This document shows, in pieces, positions 27,723-37,068 of a DNA stretch of 64,000 bases; the first letter of the stretch is position 1, and each line of letters begins with the position of its first letter. Made by a program: the position numbers and the translations under genes. Origin of the DNA: Candidatus Anstonellales archaeon (GTDB lineage Archaea; Micrarchaeota; Micrarchaeia; Anstonellales; CG1-02-47-40); contig JAWCQO010000005.1 of assembly GCA_038869735.1 (NCBI GenBank), positions 14,818 through 78,817 on the forward strand, read 5' to 3'. The notes under the pieces are model-generated. The model did not search any database. It saw nothing but the letters and a program-made list of their open reading frames with translations, and was not told where the DNA came from.

Positions 27723-28464
27723 GCGGCTTGGACAGAATTTTCTTTGCAATGAGGATATACTTGAATTTGAAGCTAGTCTTGTTGAGATAAGTGGAAAGAG
27801 AGTCATTGAAATTGGCGCAGGCGATGGAAGACTTTCAAAGAAACTTGTTTTGAAAAACCCAAGCAGGCTTGTACTAATTGAAAAAGATAGGAATCTTGCG
27901 CGAGTACTTGAAAGTGAGTTTAAAAATATGAGTAATGTTTCAATCTTAAACTGTGATGCGCTTGAGGTTGATTTCTCTCGATTTGATGTTGTGTTTGGGA
28001 ATATACCGTATAGTATAAGCTCTCCGCTTCTGTTTTTGCTTGCAAGGCAACAAATTAATAGAGCGGTATTATGCTTGCAAAAGGAATTTGCTCTCAGACT
28101 TGTGGCAAAGCCAGGAACAAAGGAATATGGAAGACTGTCGGTAACTGCAGGGCACTGTTTTAACAGCAGAATAATGCGCATTGTTCCTGCCGAAGCGTTT
28201 AGACCAAAGCCAAAGGTAGATTCAGCAATAGTTATGCTGGAGCGACGAGGAGAGGCGCTTGGAGATGAAGAGTCTGATTTCATCAGGAAGATATTTTCTT
28301 ATAAAAAACAAAAGGTGAAGAATGCAATTAAGCATGCATTTCAAACTCTTGGCTCATCGGTTCTTGAGATGCTGCCCCACAAAGACAGAAAGGTTTATAC
28401 ACTCAATATAGAAGAAATAAGAGATGTGTTCTGGAGCTTGAAAGCTTATGGGAAAACGGATTAA
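27712..28464 (+). CDS. ksgA: rRNA adenine dimethyltransferase KsgA/Dim1
   Basis: This enzyme dimethylates two adjacent adenosines in the terminal helix of 16S rRNA. The protein is about 250 aa: LGQNFL at the N-terminus, SAM motif I EIGAGDGRLS, NCDAL, the catalytic NIPYSISSPLLF, then FRPKPKVDSAIV and a helical C-terminal domain. A GTG at 27712 has GGGAGG eight bases upstream and starts just before RLGQNF as in relatives; a TTG at 27691 is less likely. It overlaps both neighbours. Confidence 0.94.
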   Translation: MADKRLGQNFLCNEDILEFEASLVEISGKRVIEIGAGDGRLSKKLVLKNPSRLVLIEKDRNLARVLESEFKNMSNVSILNCDALEVDFSRFDVVFGNIPYSISSPLLFLLARQQINRAVLCLQKEFALRLVAKPGTKEYGRLSVTAGHCFNSRIMRIVPAEAFRPKPKVDSAIVMLERRGEALGDEESDFIRKIFSYKKQKVKNAIKHAFQTLGSSVLEMLPHKDRKVYTLNIEEIRDVFWSLKAYGKTD

Positions 28465-28783
28465 GCTGGTGGATATGCACAAGAGGCACAAAAAAAAATT
28501 TAGAGGGAGGCTCTCTTCTTACGTACTTGTTGTTTTGGGGTCGTTGAGTTTTTTTCTTTGGGCTTATGGGAAAATAGATGTTATAATTCTCTCGGCCGTG
28601 TCAGTTGTTTTAATTTTTTTGGGCTTTATTGTATGCGCCTATATGCATTTCTGGTCAAGGGTTGCTGGGGTTTTGGGGGTTTTGCTGGCGCTTGTTCCTG
28701 TAGTGATTGAGAAAATGCCTTATTGGGAATATGTAGTACTTTTAGGAACTGCTATTGGATGGTGGGTTTGGAAGCACGATTAG
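28448..28783 (+). CDS. small polytopic membrane protein
   Basis: The protein is 111 aa with a basic N-terminus (MGKRIKLVDMHKRHKKKF) and four closely packed hydrophobic segments. No family motif was recognised. It overlaps the end of ksgA by 17 bases, so it is translated from the same message. Confidence 0.6.
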   Translation: MGKRIKLVDMHKRHKKKFRGRLSSYVLVVLGSLSFFLWAYGKIDVIILSAVSVVLIFLGFIVCAYMHFWSRVAGVLGVLLALVPVVIEKMPYWEYVVLLGTAIGWWVWKHD

Positions 28784-28786
28784 ATG

Positions 28787-29866
28787 TTACTTTTTCTTGT
28801 TACTTTTTTCCTCTTTTGGAGTTAGGAGAGACATTATTTCTCTTGATTTTTTCTCAAAATCCTCTCGCAGTTTATCTATTTCGTCTAGTTGTTTTGAGGG
28901 GGAGCTGGTAACTTTGGGGTATGTAGAAGGTTCTTTTTGTTTGGATACTTTTAGACCCGCAGTGTATCTAGAGGGAATCCCTTTTTCTATTTTGGGTTTG
29001 GAAATGCTCGAGCTTTTTTTAGCAAGTAGGTCTTTTAAAAGGGAAATGCTTTCAAACAGGCTTTTCTTAGATGAACCGAATCTACGAGCATAATTCTCTA
29101 TTTTTGAAAGTGTGCGCGAGCTAGATAAATAAGTTGCTGAAATATCGCTATCGGTTTTGGCCGCTTTTACCTTCGCTATTTCTTTTGCAAGCTTTCGTTC
29201 ATATTCGTCTTCTAGCGATTTTGCAATTGTAGAGAGCTTTCTTTGCGCCTCTTCCATTTCTTTTTTTCTTGCTTCTTCTGCCTCCTCCTTTAGGCGTTTT
29301 ATTTCCTCGCTTAGCTTTGCTTCTTGTTCCGCTTTCAGTTTGTTTATTTCTCTTTTTAATCGTTCTATCTCCTTTTGGGCTTCTGAAAGATGAATTTCTT
29401 TTCTTGCAAGCTCTATATCACCTAGGAGATCTTCTGGAGTGAGAGGCATGTCGTCGCGTTGTTTTTGGTATTTTTGTTGAGGTTGGAAGGTATCCGTTTC
29501 ATTAGTCAATTCGATTTGTTCGGTTTGGTTTGCTTGCATGCTTGGCGTTGGTTTTTCCATTGGTTTTGGCGGAACAGTCAAGTATATCTCGTCAAGTATT
29601 ATTTTCTTTGGTGAAGGTTCTTTGATTGGCTTGGTGGAGGTTATTCTTTGACTTACTTCTTGCGTTTTTGGTGCTTTTCCAAGGAGTGATTCAAGAGCAT
29701 TGACACGTATTAGCAGATTCTGATAGATAATTGGCTCGGGCTGAAAAAAAGCAAGGGGAACTATCGGCTCGTAGCTTGTCGTTTTCTTTGGCGTTGTTGC
29801 TTTCTTCTCCATTTGTGCTACCGCTTTGGAGAGTGATGCAAAATCTGTCTGGAATTGTTCTCCCAT
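28787..29866 (-). CDS. coiled-coil protein, 359 aa
   Basis: It is a soluble protein with a Pro/Thr-rich, probably disordered N-terminal half and a long coiled coil (about 155-240; ERLKREINKLKAEQ, EEIKRLKEEAEEARKKEMEE in part), followed by a Ser/Lys-rich region and a second short coil near the C-terminus. There is no signal peptide. It is convergent with the ksgA group and could be a scaffold or chromosome/cytoskeleton-related protein; the function is unknown. Confidence 0.7.
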   Translation of the reverse strand: MGEQFQTDFASLSKAVAQMEKKATTPKKTTSYEPIVPLAFFQPEPIIYQNLLIRVNALESLLGKAPKTQEVSQRITSTKPIKEPSPKKIILDEIYLTVPPKPMEKPTPSMQANQTEQIELTNETDTFQPQQKYQKQRDDMPLTPEDLLGDIELARKEIHLSEAQKEIERLKREINKLKAEQEAKLSEEIKRLKEEAEEARKKEMEEAQRKLSTIAKSLEDEYERKLAKEIAKVKAAKTDSDISATYLSSSRTLSKIENYARRFGSSKKSLFESISLLKDLLAKKSSSISKPKIEKGIPSRYTAGLKVSKQKEPSTYPKVTSSPSKQLDEIDKLREDFEKKSREIMSLLTPKEEKSNKKK

Positions 29867-29928
29867 ATAATTGAAGATGTGTAAGAAGAATTAATAAAGA
29901 TTGAGTGTGATGAGTCAGAGGTAATAGT

Positions 29929-30414
29929 ATGGGCGAAGGATTATTCTATCCGCGTCAGGTTGTTCTTTTGACGTCCTCCTATCGCGGAAGAAGCAATCTC
30001 TCGTGTCTAGATGCAATCCTTCCAGTTGGCGACGGACCGGATTTTGTGGTTTTTACTCTTACAAAAAACTCATTTACGCTTGAACTTATCGAGAGATCAA
30101 AGGAATTTGTAATTGCAATTGTTGACGCAAGGTTTAAAGATGCAGTACGCCTTGCAGGAAGCGTTTCTGGAAATGTGGTGGATAAAGTCTTAGAGGCAGG
30201 GATTGTTACGGAAAGGGGAGCATATGTAAGTGCTCCCTACATTGTAGGTGCACTTGCAAATATAGAGTGCCGCGCTGTTGGAAGCTTTGAATGTGGAGAG
30301 CGCGCCATAATTGTTGGGGAGGTTCTAAAGATTAACAAGGAGGCGTCTGAGGGGAGGGAAAATTCAAAAAGTCTTTTTATAGATGTGGATGGAAGTTTAT
30401 TTGAAGTTGGGTGA
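29929..30414 (+). CDS. flavin reductase-like (FMN-binding split barrel) protein
   Basis: The protein is 161 aa. The opening YPRQVVLLTSSYRGRSN, FTLTKNSFTLELIERSKEF and AYIVGALANIECRAVGS-type segments fit the flavin reductase/flavoredoxin split barrel, where Thr/Ser and Asn residues hold FMN. Partner and substrate are unknown. It overlaps the next gene's start by up to 32 bases. Confidence 0.8.
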   Translation: MGEGLFYPRQVVLLTSSYRGRSNLSCLDAILPVGDGPDFVVFTLTKNSFTLELIERSKEFVIAIVDARFKDAVRLAGSVSGNVVDKVLEAGIVTERGAYVSAPYIVGALANIECRAVGSFECGERAIIVGEVLKINKEASEGRENSKSLFIDVDGSLFEVG

Positions 30415-31456
30415 AACAAGAGTGGTACAGGATCTGCAAGAGATAAGTGTGATAAAGCCAAACAAAACTGCCAAAGAAAGGCAGAGAGATGAGGAATGGG
30501 TAAGACAACAGATTGGTGAGGTTGGGATTGATATTTATAAACGAATTGAAGGGAAGCGTAAGTTTGTTGACATCGAACGCGAAGTTTTGCTGACTCAAAA
30601 TGAGCTTGGCTCAATTCTAGCAAGCATGCAGGTTGGAGGAGTAATAAGAGCGCTCGATGATATGGGAAAACCTATTGAGCTTAACCGGATTTTTTTAGAG
30701 TATCGGCGTGATAGAGAAGTAGATGCAGGCGAAAAAGAGGAAATTAGAGAAACAAAAAAACGCATTAAAAGCATTTGGGGAGAAAAAGGCATCAGAATTT
30801 ACGATAGCGTAGAAGGTGATTCTGCATTTGAGGATATAGTAAGAAAAAGCGGTATCCCAGCAGATGAAACTAAAAAGATTATTTTTGAGATGGAACGTGA
30901 GGGGATAATAAGACTTGAACGTAACAGAGAAACCGACACATCTGCAGTTTCTGTGAAGTACATAAGAAATCTTGGTCGAAATGCAATTGCCTATGCTAAA
31001 TTTTTGTGGAACCCACTATATTTTTTAGTAGTTTTTAATGCCATAATGCGGTTTGGGCTTGCGGCGCTGATAGTGTTTAAAATGATAAAAAAAGAGGCAA
31101 CTGTTCCGGAGATAGCGGCAGAGGCTGGTATTAGTATAAAGCATGCGTTAAACATCATTGAATTTTTTGAAAAGAAGAAGATTGTGGCCATCCTGAGATT
31201 TGGGCGAGAAAAAATAAAAGAGAAGTATGGAGCAATTGGTGCGGAAATTTTGAAGTGTTTTGGTTCTGATGGAATGTTGATCTATGAGTTGTACAAAAGA
31301 GGAAAGACGCCATCTGAAATAATAAAGCAGTCCGGGGTTTCTCCAAGCTGCGTTATTGAAATTATTGCATTTATAAATAAGTTATGTAGGATTCCCATTG
31401 ATGCAGAAAAACTCTTGCGTTACGAACGATATAGAATTGAAATGGAAAGATCATGA
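30383..31456 (+). CDS. protein of tandem winged-helix-like domains
   Basis: The protein is 357 aa (ATG 30383; 30389 possible). It has no membrane helix of normal length. Four similar helical modules can be seen: about 30-85 (IGEVGIDIYKRIEGKRKF), 115-170 (WGEKGIRIYDSVEGDSAF), 205-265 (FGLAALIVFKMIKKEATVPE) and 275-345 (FGSDGMLIYELYKRGKTPSE). Each has the form helix, short gap, then a putative recognition helix. It may be a DNA-binding regulator or a scaffold. The spacing of the modules suggests duplication. Confidence 0.6.
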   Translation: MWMEVYLKLGETRVVQDLQEISVIKPNKTAKERQRDEEWVRQQIGEVGIDIYKRIEGKRKFVDIEREVLLTQNELGSILASMQVGGVIRALDDMGKPIELNRIFLEYRRDREVDAGEKEEIRETKKRIKSIWGEKGIRIYDSVEGDSAFEDIVRKSGIPADETKKIIFEMEREGIIRLERNRETDTSAVSVKYIRNLGRNAIAYAKFLWNPLYFLVVFNAIMRFGLAALIVFKMIKKEATVPEIAAEAGISIKHALNIIEFFEKKKIVAILRFGREKIKEKYGAIGAEILKCFGSDGMLIYELYKRGKTPSEIIKQSGVSPSCVIEIIAFINKLCRIPIDAEKLLRYERYRIEMERS

Positions 31457-31487
31457 TGTGTTTGTTGGATTTGAGTTTGTTGGTTGC

Positions 31488-32585
31488 TCATTGGCTGGTT
31501 TGAGGTTTTTTGAAGTAGAGAGTTAAGATGTCTCCATCTTGCAGTGTGTGTGAGGGCCCAACCATTTGACCTTCAAAGCGAGCGGATGGGCCCCAAATTC
31601 TTGCAAACTGGAGGTCTTCTAACCGACTTTCCTGTATCCTTTTACATACATCCGCTACTGTTGAACCTGACGGTAGCATGAGGGGATATTGGATGTCTGC
31701 CTTGCTGCCTCTTGGCCTGGTATATACTCGGATTAGATTGAGTTTTTTGTATATCTCACGCTTTAAGAGGTCTATGTTGATGTTCTTTTCAACTGATATT
31801 GGGATAAAGTCAAATTGGAGGCTTGAGAGATAGTCTGGCGGCGCCAGATCAACTTTATTTATTGCTATTAAGCTTGGGATGTAGCACCTATTTCCTACGC
31901 AGATGTCGATAAGAGAATCTTCGTCTGCGTCTTCCCTAAACGTTATATGGGCGTTATGTATTTTGTATTCGTTTAGGATTCCTATTATTGTCTTTGGAGA
32001 GAGCTTTGTAAGCCTAAGCGTTGAGCTTATTTCTAAGCCTCCAGATGTTCTTTTTATTATTGATATCTTAGGTGGTGACTTGTCAAGTCGAATGCCCATT
32101 GCTTCAAGCTCATTTTTGATTGGCTCGGGGTTCGGTTTAAATATATCAAGAAGGATGAGGATCAGGTCGGCACTCCTTGCCACTCCAATAACCTCTCTGC
32201 CTCTGCCTCGTCCTTCATGAGCACCCTCTAAGATGCCTGGAAGGTCCAGTAACTGTATTTTAGAACCCGCATATTCCATCGTTCCTGGGATGCAGGAGGT
32301 TGTAGTAAAGTAATGTGGCGCCGTCTTACTTGATGCGTTAGTAAGAGCATTTAGAAGGCTTGATTTTCCTACTGATGGCAAGCCTATTATCGCCACCGTT
32401 GCGTCGCCGGATTTTCTTACAGCAAACCCTGTATCGCTTTTAGCAGATTTTTTTGGCGATGCAAGTTGTCGTTTGATATTCGCAATTTTAGCTTTCAATA
32501 TACCGATGTGATATTCTGTTGCTTTGTTTTTCTGAGTGCGTCTGAGTTCTTCTTCAAGTTCCCTCAATTTGTCTGTAAGTCCCAT
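31488..32585 (-). CDS. drg: DRG/Rbg-type translation GTPase
   Basis: This GTPase of the OBG-HflX class associates with translating ribosomes in eukaryotes. The protein is about 365 aa: an N-terminal coil (LTDKLRELEEELRRTQKNK), G1 GLPSVGKSSLL, G2 around TTTSCIPGT, G3 DLPGILEGAHEGRGRG, G4 NKVD, and a C-terminal TGS domain (about 285-360). Start ATG 32585 is about 26 nt from a TATA (TCTATAAAATC, near 32610-32620), so it is leaderless; a TTG at 32606 is less likely. Confidence 0.93.
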   Translation of the reverse strand: MGLTDKLRELEEELRRTQKNKATEYHIGILKAKIANIKRQLASPKKSAKSDTGFAVRKSGDATVAIIGLPSVGKSSLLNALTNASSKTAPHYFTTTSCIPGTMEYAGSKIQLLDLPGILEGAHEGRGRGREVIGVARSADLILILLDIFKPNPEPIKNELEAMGIRLDKSPPKISIIKRTSGGLEISSTLRLTKLSPKTIIGILNEYKIHNAHITFREDADEDSLIDICVGNRCYIPSLIAINKVDLAPPDYLSSLQFDFIPISVEKNINIDLLKREIYKKLNLIRVYTRPRGSKADIQYPLMLPSGSTVADVCKRIQESRLEDLQFARIWGPSARFEGQMVGPSHTLQDGDILTLYFKKPQTSQ

Positions 32586-32629
32586 ACAGATATTAATATG
32601 GTTCAATGAAGATTTTATAGATTGGGATT

Positions 32630-33025
32630 ATGGAAGTCGAAAAGGCTCTTGACGTACAGCAGAGAATCGAAAAAATTATTGATGCACTACGGCCAAAGGG
32701 GATAAACCAGTTTAGGATAATCTGTATGCGGAGCCGGGGTTCAAGTTCAAGAGCCTATGCAAGAATATGGAGCATGCCCAAGATTTGGCAGAAAGCGCTT
32801 GACATAGGCACATTTTATGTTATTGAGGTCTTGAGTGAGAGGTTTGATGGACTGAGTGATGAGGATAAGACAAAGGTATTGATACATGAGCTTATGCACA
32901 TACCGCAAACGTTTTCAGGTGCACTCCTTTCTCATGGGCATCGAGGTGGGAGGGGTGATTGGGAACGAGAAGTCGAGATGCTTTATAGGGAATACAGCTC
33001 ACGCGTAAGATATATGAACAAATAA
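32630..33025 (+). CDS. small HExxH metallopeptidase-like protein
   Basis: The protein is 131 aa with LIHELMHIPQTFSG (zinc site HExxH, about residue 87) followed by SHGHRGGRGDWEREVE, which may supply the third ligand. It matches the putative phage-type metallopeptidase family also seen in archaeal chromosomes. No signal peptide, so it should act in the cytoplasm. It starts about 45 bases from the divergent DRG gene. Target unknown. Confidence 0.75.
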   Translation: MEVEKALDVQQRIEKIIDALRPKGINQFRIICMRSRGSSSRAYARIWSMPKIWQKALDIGTFYVIEVLSERFDGLSDEDKTKVLIHELMHIPQTFSGALLSHGHRGGRGDWEREVEMLYREYSSRVRYMNK

Positions 33026-33138
33026 GAGCTTGCTTTGATGGTGGGGCAAATTGTTAAGAATTGTTAAGAATTGTTTGGAATGTTGTTTGGGCTTCCGATG
33101 TTTGTTTAACGTTGTTTGTCTAAGTCACGATTGAAAAC

Positions 33139-34713
33139 TCAAAAGTCAGCATCAATCTCAAAGAGGGCTACTGGGTGTTCAATTGAAAGATTTTCCAAGA
33201 CCTGTGGATGAATCTCGCCAATCCTGCCGACAGATTTTCCTAATAAATTAATTGTGGCACAGCGGCCCTCAATAAATGTTGTGCCGGCAACTCCTTCTTC
33301 TTTCTTTAGGGTGTAGGTTTTGTTGCTCTCGCGCATCAGTAGCTCAAGCACAGACTTTATCTTTGAGAACGATGCGTTGTGAGACAAAATTGCAACGCAT
33401 AGTTTCTCTTTTTCTTCTGGAACTGATACGGTACCAATCTCGTATATTTTTTGAGGCAATCGCTCGTTTTTGCTCTCTGAGAAGACGCGGAGTAATCCTG
33501 GGATTAGTGATGGGCGAAAAGTCGTGAAATCTTCTGTTAGAGGATTCTTTATTTTTACGCCTCTAGCATCTATTCCACAAAGTGACAACTCGTGGGGAGA
33601 GGTTAAGAGCCAGCTTTTTATTTCAAGAAAACCTGCTCCCACGAGAATAGCGTTTGCTGGATGCTCATCTTTTGAGCTTCCGGTTGTCGATAGCTGGGGA
33701 AGTGTTGGAGTGAAGTTGTCGTATCCGTGAGCTATTGCTATATCTTCGTATATGTCCACTTCGTGCATTATGTCTGCGCGATAAGGTGGGACAAGAACCG
33801 CTGAAGGGCCGGCCAGAGAATAGCCCATTTTGAGTAGATAGTCTTTAATTTGCGACTCTGTAAACTTTATTCCTAAAAGGCGCTCGCATCTTTTTATTGA
33901 AAATTTCTTTATGTGTGGGGTTAAGTTAGGAGTTAGTTCTTTTCCACATTTTATTTTTTTAATCTTGCCGCCACGGTCAGCTAACATGCAGACCAATATG
34001 TTGAGGGTTGCATGCACTGCATCTTTTGAGGTGCCTGTTACGTCTATCAGTAAATTTTTTGTGTTTTCACTAACACGCGTAAGCTCTCCGTTTATTATTG
34101 GTGGAAAGGATAGGACGTTTTCGTCTGCGTCAGTAATTAGAGGACATTTTCTTCCTACAAGATGGCGGTATTCGATTCCTTTTGGATGTTCATGAAGAAT
34201 TTGTTTTGGAGTCATTGGGGAGTGCATGTCAAGTGGCACAAATGAAACGGCTTCTGGGCTGCATGCAAAATACTTATAGGGTGGTTTGACGGCGTCTGCA
34301 TTGTGTATTCCAATTGCAACTTTTTTTCTTTTTCGTCCAAGTGTCTCGTGGAGCTTCTCCTGTATTTGGATTATTGATTTTATTGAATAGTCGTCAAGAC
34401 TAACGCCATCCACTCTGGCCATTGCAATAAATGGACGCACCCGCCGCACAGAAGTGTCTATTATGAGCTCGCCGGCAAGCCCTTCTTCTGCAACATATGT
34501 GTTTGGTGGTTTTCCAAAGTATAGATTTAACGCCCGTGATATTCCTTCTGAAGAAAGCATATCTGGTCTGTTTGGAGTTATTTCAAGATGAAGCTCGTCC
34601 TTGTCTGCTCTGTTTGTTGGTACTCCTAGAAGCGGAAGAGTTTGTAGTATATCTTCTTCGGAAAGTCCTGTCTGGTTTTGGATATCTCTAAGTGAGGTAG
34701 TTATCTGCGCCAT
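33139..34713 (-). CDS. pheT: phenylalanyl-tRNA synthetase beta subunit
   Basis: This is the non-catalytic partner of PheS in tRNA-Phe charging and editing. The protein is 524 aa: an N-terminal B1-like region (LEITPNRPDMLSSEGISRAL), the B3/4 editing domain (FIAMARVDGVSL, PLITDADENVLSFPPIINGE in part), B5 with the HEVDIYEDIAIAHGYDNF segment, and a C-terminal class II-like core. The length fits archaeal PheT. pheS is not in the window. It lies downstream of the VirB4 group but has a 148-bp gap and probably its own promoter. Confidence 0.95.
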   Translation of the reverse strand: MAQITTSLRDIQNQTGLSEEDILQTLPLLGVPTNRADKDELHLEITPNRPDMLSSEGISRALNLYFGKPPNTYVAEEGLAGELIIDTSVRRVRPFIAMARVDGVSLDDYSIKSIIQIQEKLHETLGRKRKKVAIGIHNADAVKPPYKYFACSPEAVSFVPLDMHSPMTPKQILHEHPKGIEYRHLVGRKCPLITDADENVLSFPPIINGELTRVSENTKNLLIDVTGTSKDAVHATLNILVCMLADRGGKIKKIKCGKELTPNLTPHIKKFSIKRCERLLGIKFTESQIKDYLLKMGYSLAGPSAVLVPPYRADIMHEVDIYEDIAIAHGYDNFTPTLPQLSTTGSSKDEHPANAILVGAGFLEIKSWLLTSPHELSLCGIDARGVKIKNPLTEDFTTFRPSLIPGLLRVFSESKNERLPQKIYEIGTVSVPEEKEKLCVAILSHNASFSKIKSVLELLMRESNKTYTLKKEEGVAGTTFIEGRCATINLLGKSVGRIGEIHPQVLENLSIEHPVALFEIDADF

Positions 34714-34861
34714 CGTATCATATTCTATTTTAAGAGAAGAATTTTAAATGTGGAGTAAATCAAGTAATACTTTTTTTATTTTGGATAGAAGGTTGAGGCG
34801 CTCCTTTATAACAATAAAAGAAAGGTCCTTCTGCTTTGATTTTAAGGTTCTGAAATAGAGT

Positions 34862-35578
34862 TCAGGGATTTTCTGCTTTTGCAATATAACCGCCTTTTAG
34901 GAGCCTATCAAGTGCTTGTTCAACGCGGACTTCGGAGACGCCGTGTGCCTTCGAAAAGGAACTTATACGTATTCTACCACCATGTATCTTTATCCAATCA
35001 AAAACCATACATTCAAGCTCAGTGTCGGATATTCCATCAATTGAATCAAGACGTTTTTTTAGTATTGAATTTGTTTTTTCAAGTTCCATTCTGATTGAGC
35101 TTTCCTTTTCCAATAATTGCGACATTGTCTTGTACTCTTTAGATAGGCGTCTGCATTCTGCTGTCAATTTTTCACATTGGTTGGAGAGGATTTCCTGCTG
35201 GGTGTTTGTAAGCTTAAGAAGATGGTCTATTGGACCTCTGAGGATGGAATGGGCTTGTGAAAGAGGTATATTATAGCAGTTGCAGATGGCGAGTATGTCA
35301 AATAAATTAAGTAGCATTGAGAGGCGACGCGTGAGGTGTCTCTCTGATTCAGTTGTAAATTCAAGTTCAAATCCAGTGGGCATTAAAGAAAGAGTCCAAA
35401 AAGCGCGTGGATTGCCAATGAAGTCTTGTGATTCTACATGGGTTATACTAATAGTATCTGAACTCTTTAATGGGCGAAAGCCGATGGAGGAGAGGTTCTT
35501 AATTAGTTCGTCTGCGTTTTTTGTGCGCTTGCATTTGAGGCTAATTTTTTCTGTTTGTAATTTCAATCTAATCACCAT
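34862..35578 (-). CDS. coiled-coil plus winged-helix protein of the VirB4 group
   Basis: The protein is 238 aa. The N-terminal 105 residues form an unassigned alpha/beta domain, followed by a coiled coil (about 125-180) and a C-terminal winged helix (about 185-235; GGRIRISSFSKAHGVSEVRV, then DRLLKGGYI). Its start overlaps the end of the VirB4-like ATPase by 11 bases, so the two are translationally coupled and probably work together. A regulator or adaptor for the machine is inference. I know no named family. Confidence 0.65.
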   Translation of the reverse strand: MVIRLKLQTEKISLKCKRTKNADELIKNLSSIGFRPLKSSDTISITHVESQDFIGNPRAFWTLSLMPTGFELEFTTESERHLTRRLSMLLNLFDILAICNCYNIPLSQAHSILRGPIDHLLKLTNTQQEILSNQCEKLTAECRRLSKEYKTMSQLLEKESSIRMELEKTNSILKKRLDSIDGISDTELECMVFDWIKIHGGRIRISSFSKAHGVSEVRVEQALDRLLKGGYIAKAENP

Positions 35579-37058
35579 CCAAAGTTAGTGTTGCGAGTTT
35601 ATCAGCATCGGCTCCGAGACGAGAACGCTGAAGGGTAGAAAAGAGGCTTAAAAGTGATGCCTCTGGCGCTCCGAGTTCTCTGAAGAGTGATAGAATCCGT
35701 GTTCTTGCAAAACCATATTTTTCGAGTAAGGAGACGAGTTCCTGTGCAGGAATAGTGTTGCCAGACAGTGAAAACCTTAAAAGGATCTCTGAAACCTGTT
35801 CGTCTTGAAGGCCGAATAAGTGTAGCTTTCGCCTCAGCTCTTCTTTTTCAAATTCGAATTTCATTCCATCACCCCGCAGAGATAGGAGCACGAAAGGCTC
35901 TTCACCATCAATTTTTTTTATTATAAACGTTGTCGAGCTCGTTGTTTTTTCTTTCCGTATTAGATGAACTGCGGCTGACCCAACGTTGAAGGTTGATATC
36001 TGTTTGGCTATTTCATCAGAATAAGCTAAGGAGGAGCGGACGTAGTCTTTGTATTCATGAAGAAGAAGACGAAAGATGAAAATTGTTCCTGCATTTGAGA
36101 GGATTGTTTTGCTTATATCGGTTGGATTTTGCGATGCCACTATGAGAGAGAAGCCGTACTTTCTTCCTTCTCTTATCAGAGAAACGGCATCGCTCTTTTC
36201 ATCTTGAGCTATTTTCCATGCTTCGTCAAGCACAACAAACAGCCTTATTTTATCTTCTTGAGTTGGTTGGCTGCGCATTAATTCAATTATGAATTGGAGG
36301 ATAGTGAGGCCGGCTAGGCTTCTTGATTGCTCTGAGGGTAAGCTATGGAGGTCTACGCATACTAAGCCTGAAGAAGCAAGCTGTAAAATGCTAGTTGTAG
36401 ATTTTCCAAAAAAGAAGTTCTGGTTTGGGGAACATAGTTTCTCAAGTCGGTATATGCATTCTTCAATATCGTCCTTTTTCTGTTCACTTTTTGCTTTCTT
36501 CAAAAAAAAGTGAAGATGGTCAAAAACATCTGCAATTGTAGGGACTCTGTTTTTTGAACATTTATATGCCTGGCGAAAAGCTTTCTCAGTTATTCTTTTT
36601 TGTGATGGATAGTTGGAAATGTCTGTGAGTATTTCAAGCGCATCTATTATCTGGGTTATTCGTTCCTCCTTTTCTCCTATGCAGTCAAGAAGGTTGAGGC
36701 TATGCCCTTCCTTAAAGCTTATTATTTTTCCACCAACTTCCCGTACCCATGGCACATATTCTCCTGACCAATCAAGAATTAGTGCGTTTGCGCCCCAAAC
36801 GAGACTTGCCCTTACCAGGAATGTCTTTATAAGGTAGCTCTTCCCGCTTCCGGATATACCTAAGATTACTATGTGTGGATTTGCAAGGAGTGCCGGATTC
36901 CAGAAAAATGGGGTTGAAAAAATAGAGGTTCTGCCAACGTAAATTGAATTTGAAGGGTTGTTTGAAAGGAAGGTAATGGGAGGTTCCTCTTCTGAAAAAA
37001 AGATCTGTCTACTATCAAAATCAGAGGTAAAAAACCTCTCTAAATTGATATTACCCAT
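35568..37058 (-). CDS. virB4: VirB4/CedB-like ATPase (HerA-FtsK superfamily)
   Basis: This is the motor domain of type IV secretion and archaeal DNA-import systems. The protein is about 496 aa with Walker A GISGSGKS (about 67-74), the following LILDWSGEYVPWVREVGG typical of VirB4/HerA, an inserted helical region (about 140-230), Walker B LFVVLDEAWKIA with the VirB4-type DEAW box, and ASQNPTD. The last 90 residues are helical. The N-terminal VirB4 domain is absent here and seems encoded by the preceding gene. Start ATG 37058; a TTG at 37067 abuts the upstream stop. Confidence 0.88.
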   Translation of the reverse strand: MGNINLERFFTSDFDSRQIFFSEEEPPITFLSNNPSNSIYVGRTSIFSTPFFWNPALLANPHIVILGISGSGKSYLIKTFLVRASLVWGANALILDWSGEYVPWVREVGGKIISFKEGHSLNLLDCIGEKEERITQIIDALEILTDISNYPSQKRITEKAFRQAYKCSKNRVPTIADVFDHLHFFLKKAKSEQKKDDIEECIYRLEKLCSPNQNFFFGKSTTSILQLASSGLVCVDLHSLPSEQSRSLAGLTILQFIIELMRSQPTQEDKIRLFVVLDEAWKIAQDEKSDAVSLIREGRKYGFSLIVASQNPTDISKTILSNAGTIFIFRLLLHEYKDYVRSSLAYSDEIAKQISTFNVGSAAVHLIRKEKTTSSTTFIIKKIDGEEPFVLLSLRGDGMKFEFEKEELRRKLHLFGLQDEQVSEILLRFSLSGNTIPAQELVSLLEKYGFARTRILSLFRELGAPEASLLSLFSTLQRSRLGADADKLATLTLDGD

Positions 37059-37068
37059 ATTAAGCAAC

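Noticed and set aside
33026-33138. Short repeat GTTAAGAATT twice near 33050 as an RNA gene or regulatory array
   Set aside because: Only two 11-base copies in a T/G-rich spacer; similar low-complexity spacers occur elsewhere in this window.
35568-37058. HerA DNA-end-resection helicase
   Set aside because: No NurA, Mre11 or Rad50 gene is adjacent, the DEAW box and split N-terminal domain fit VirB4 better, although a distant HerA relation is certain at superfamily level.
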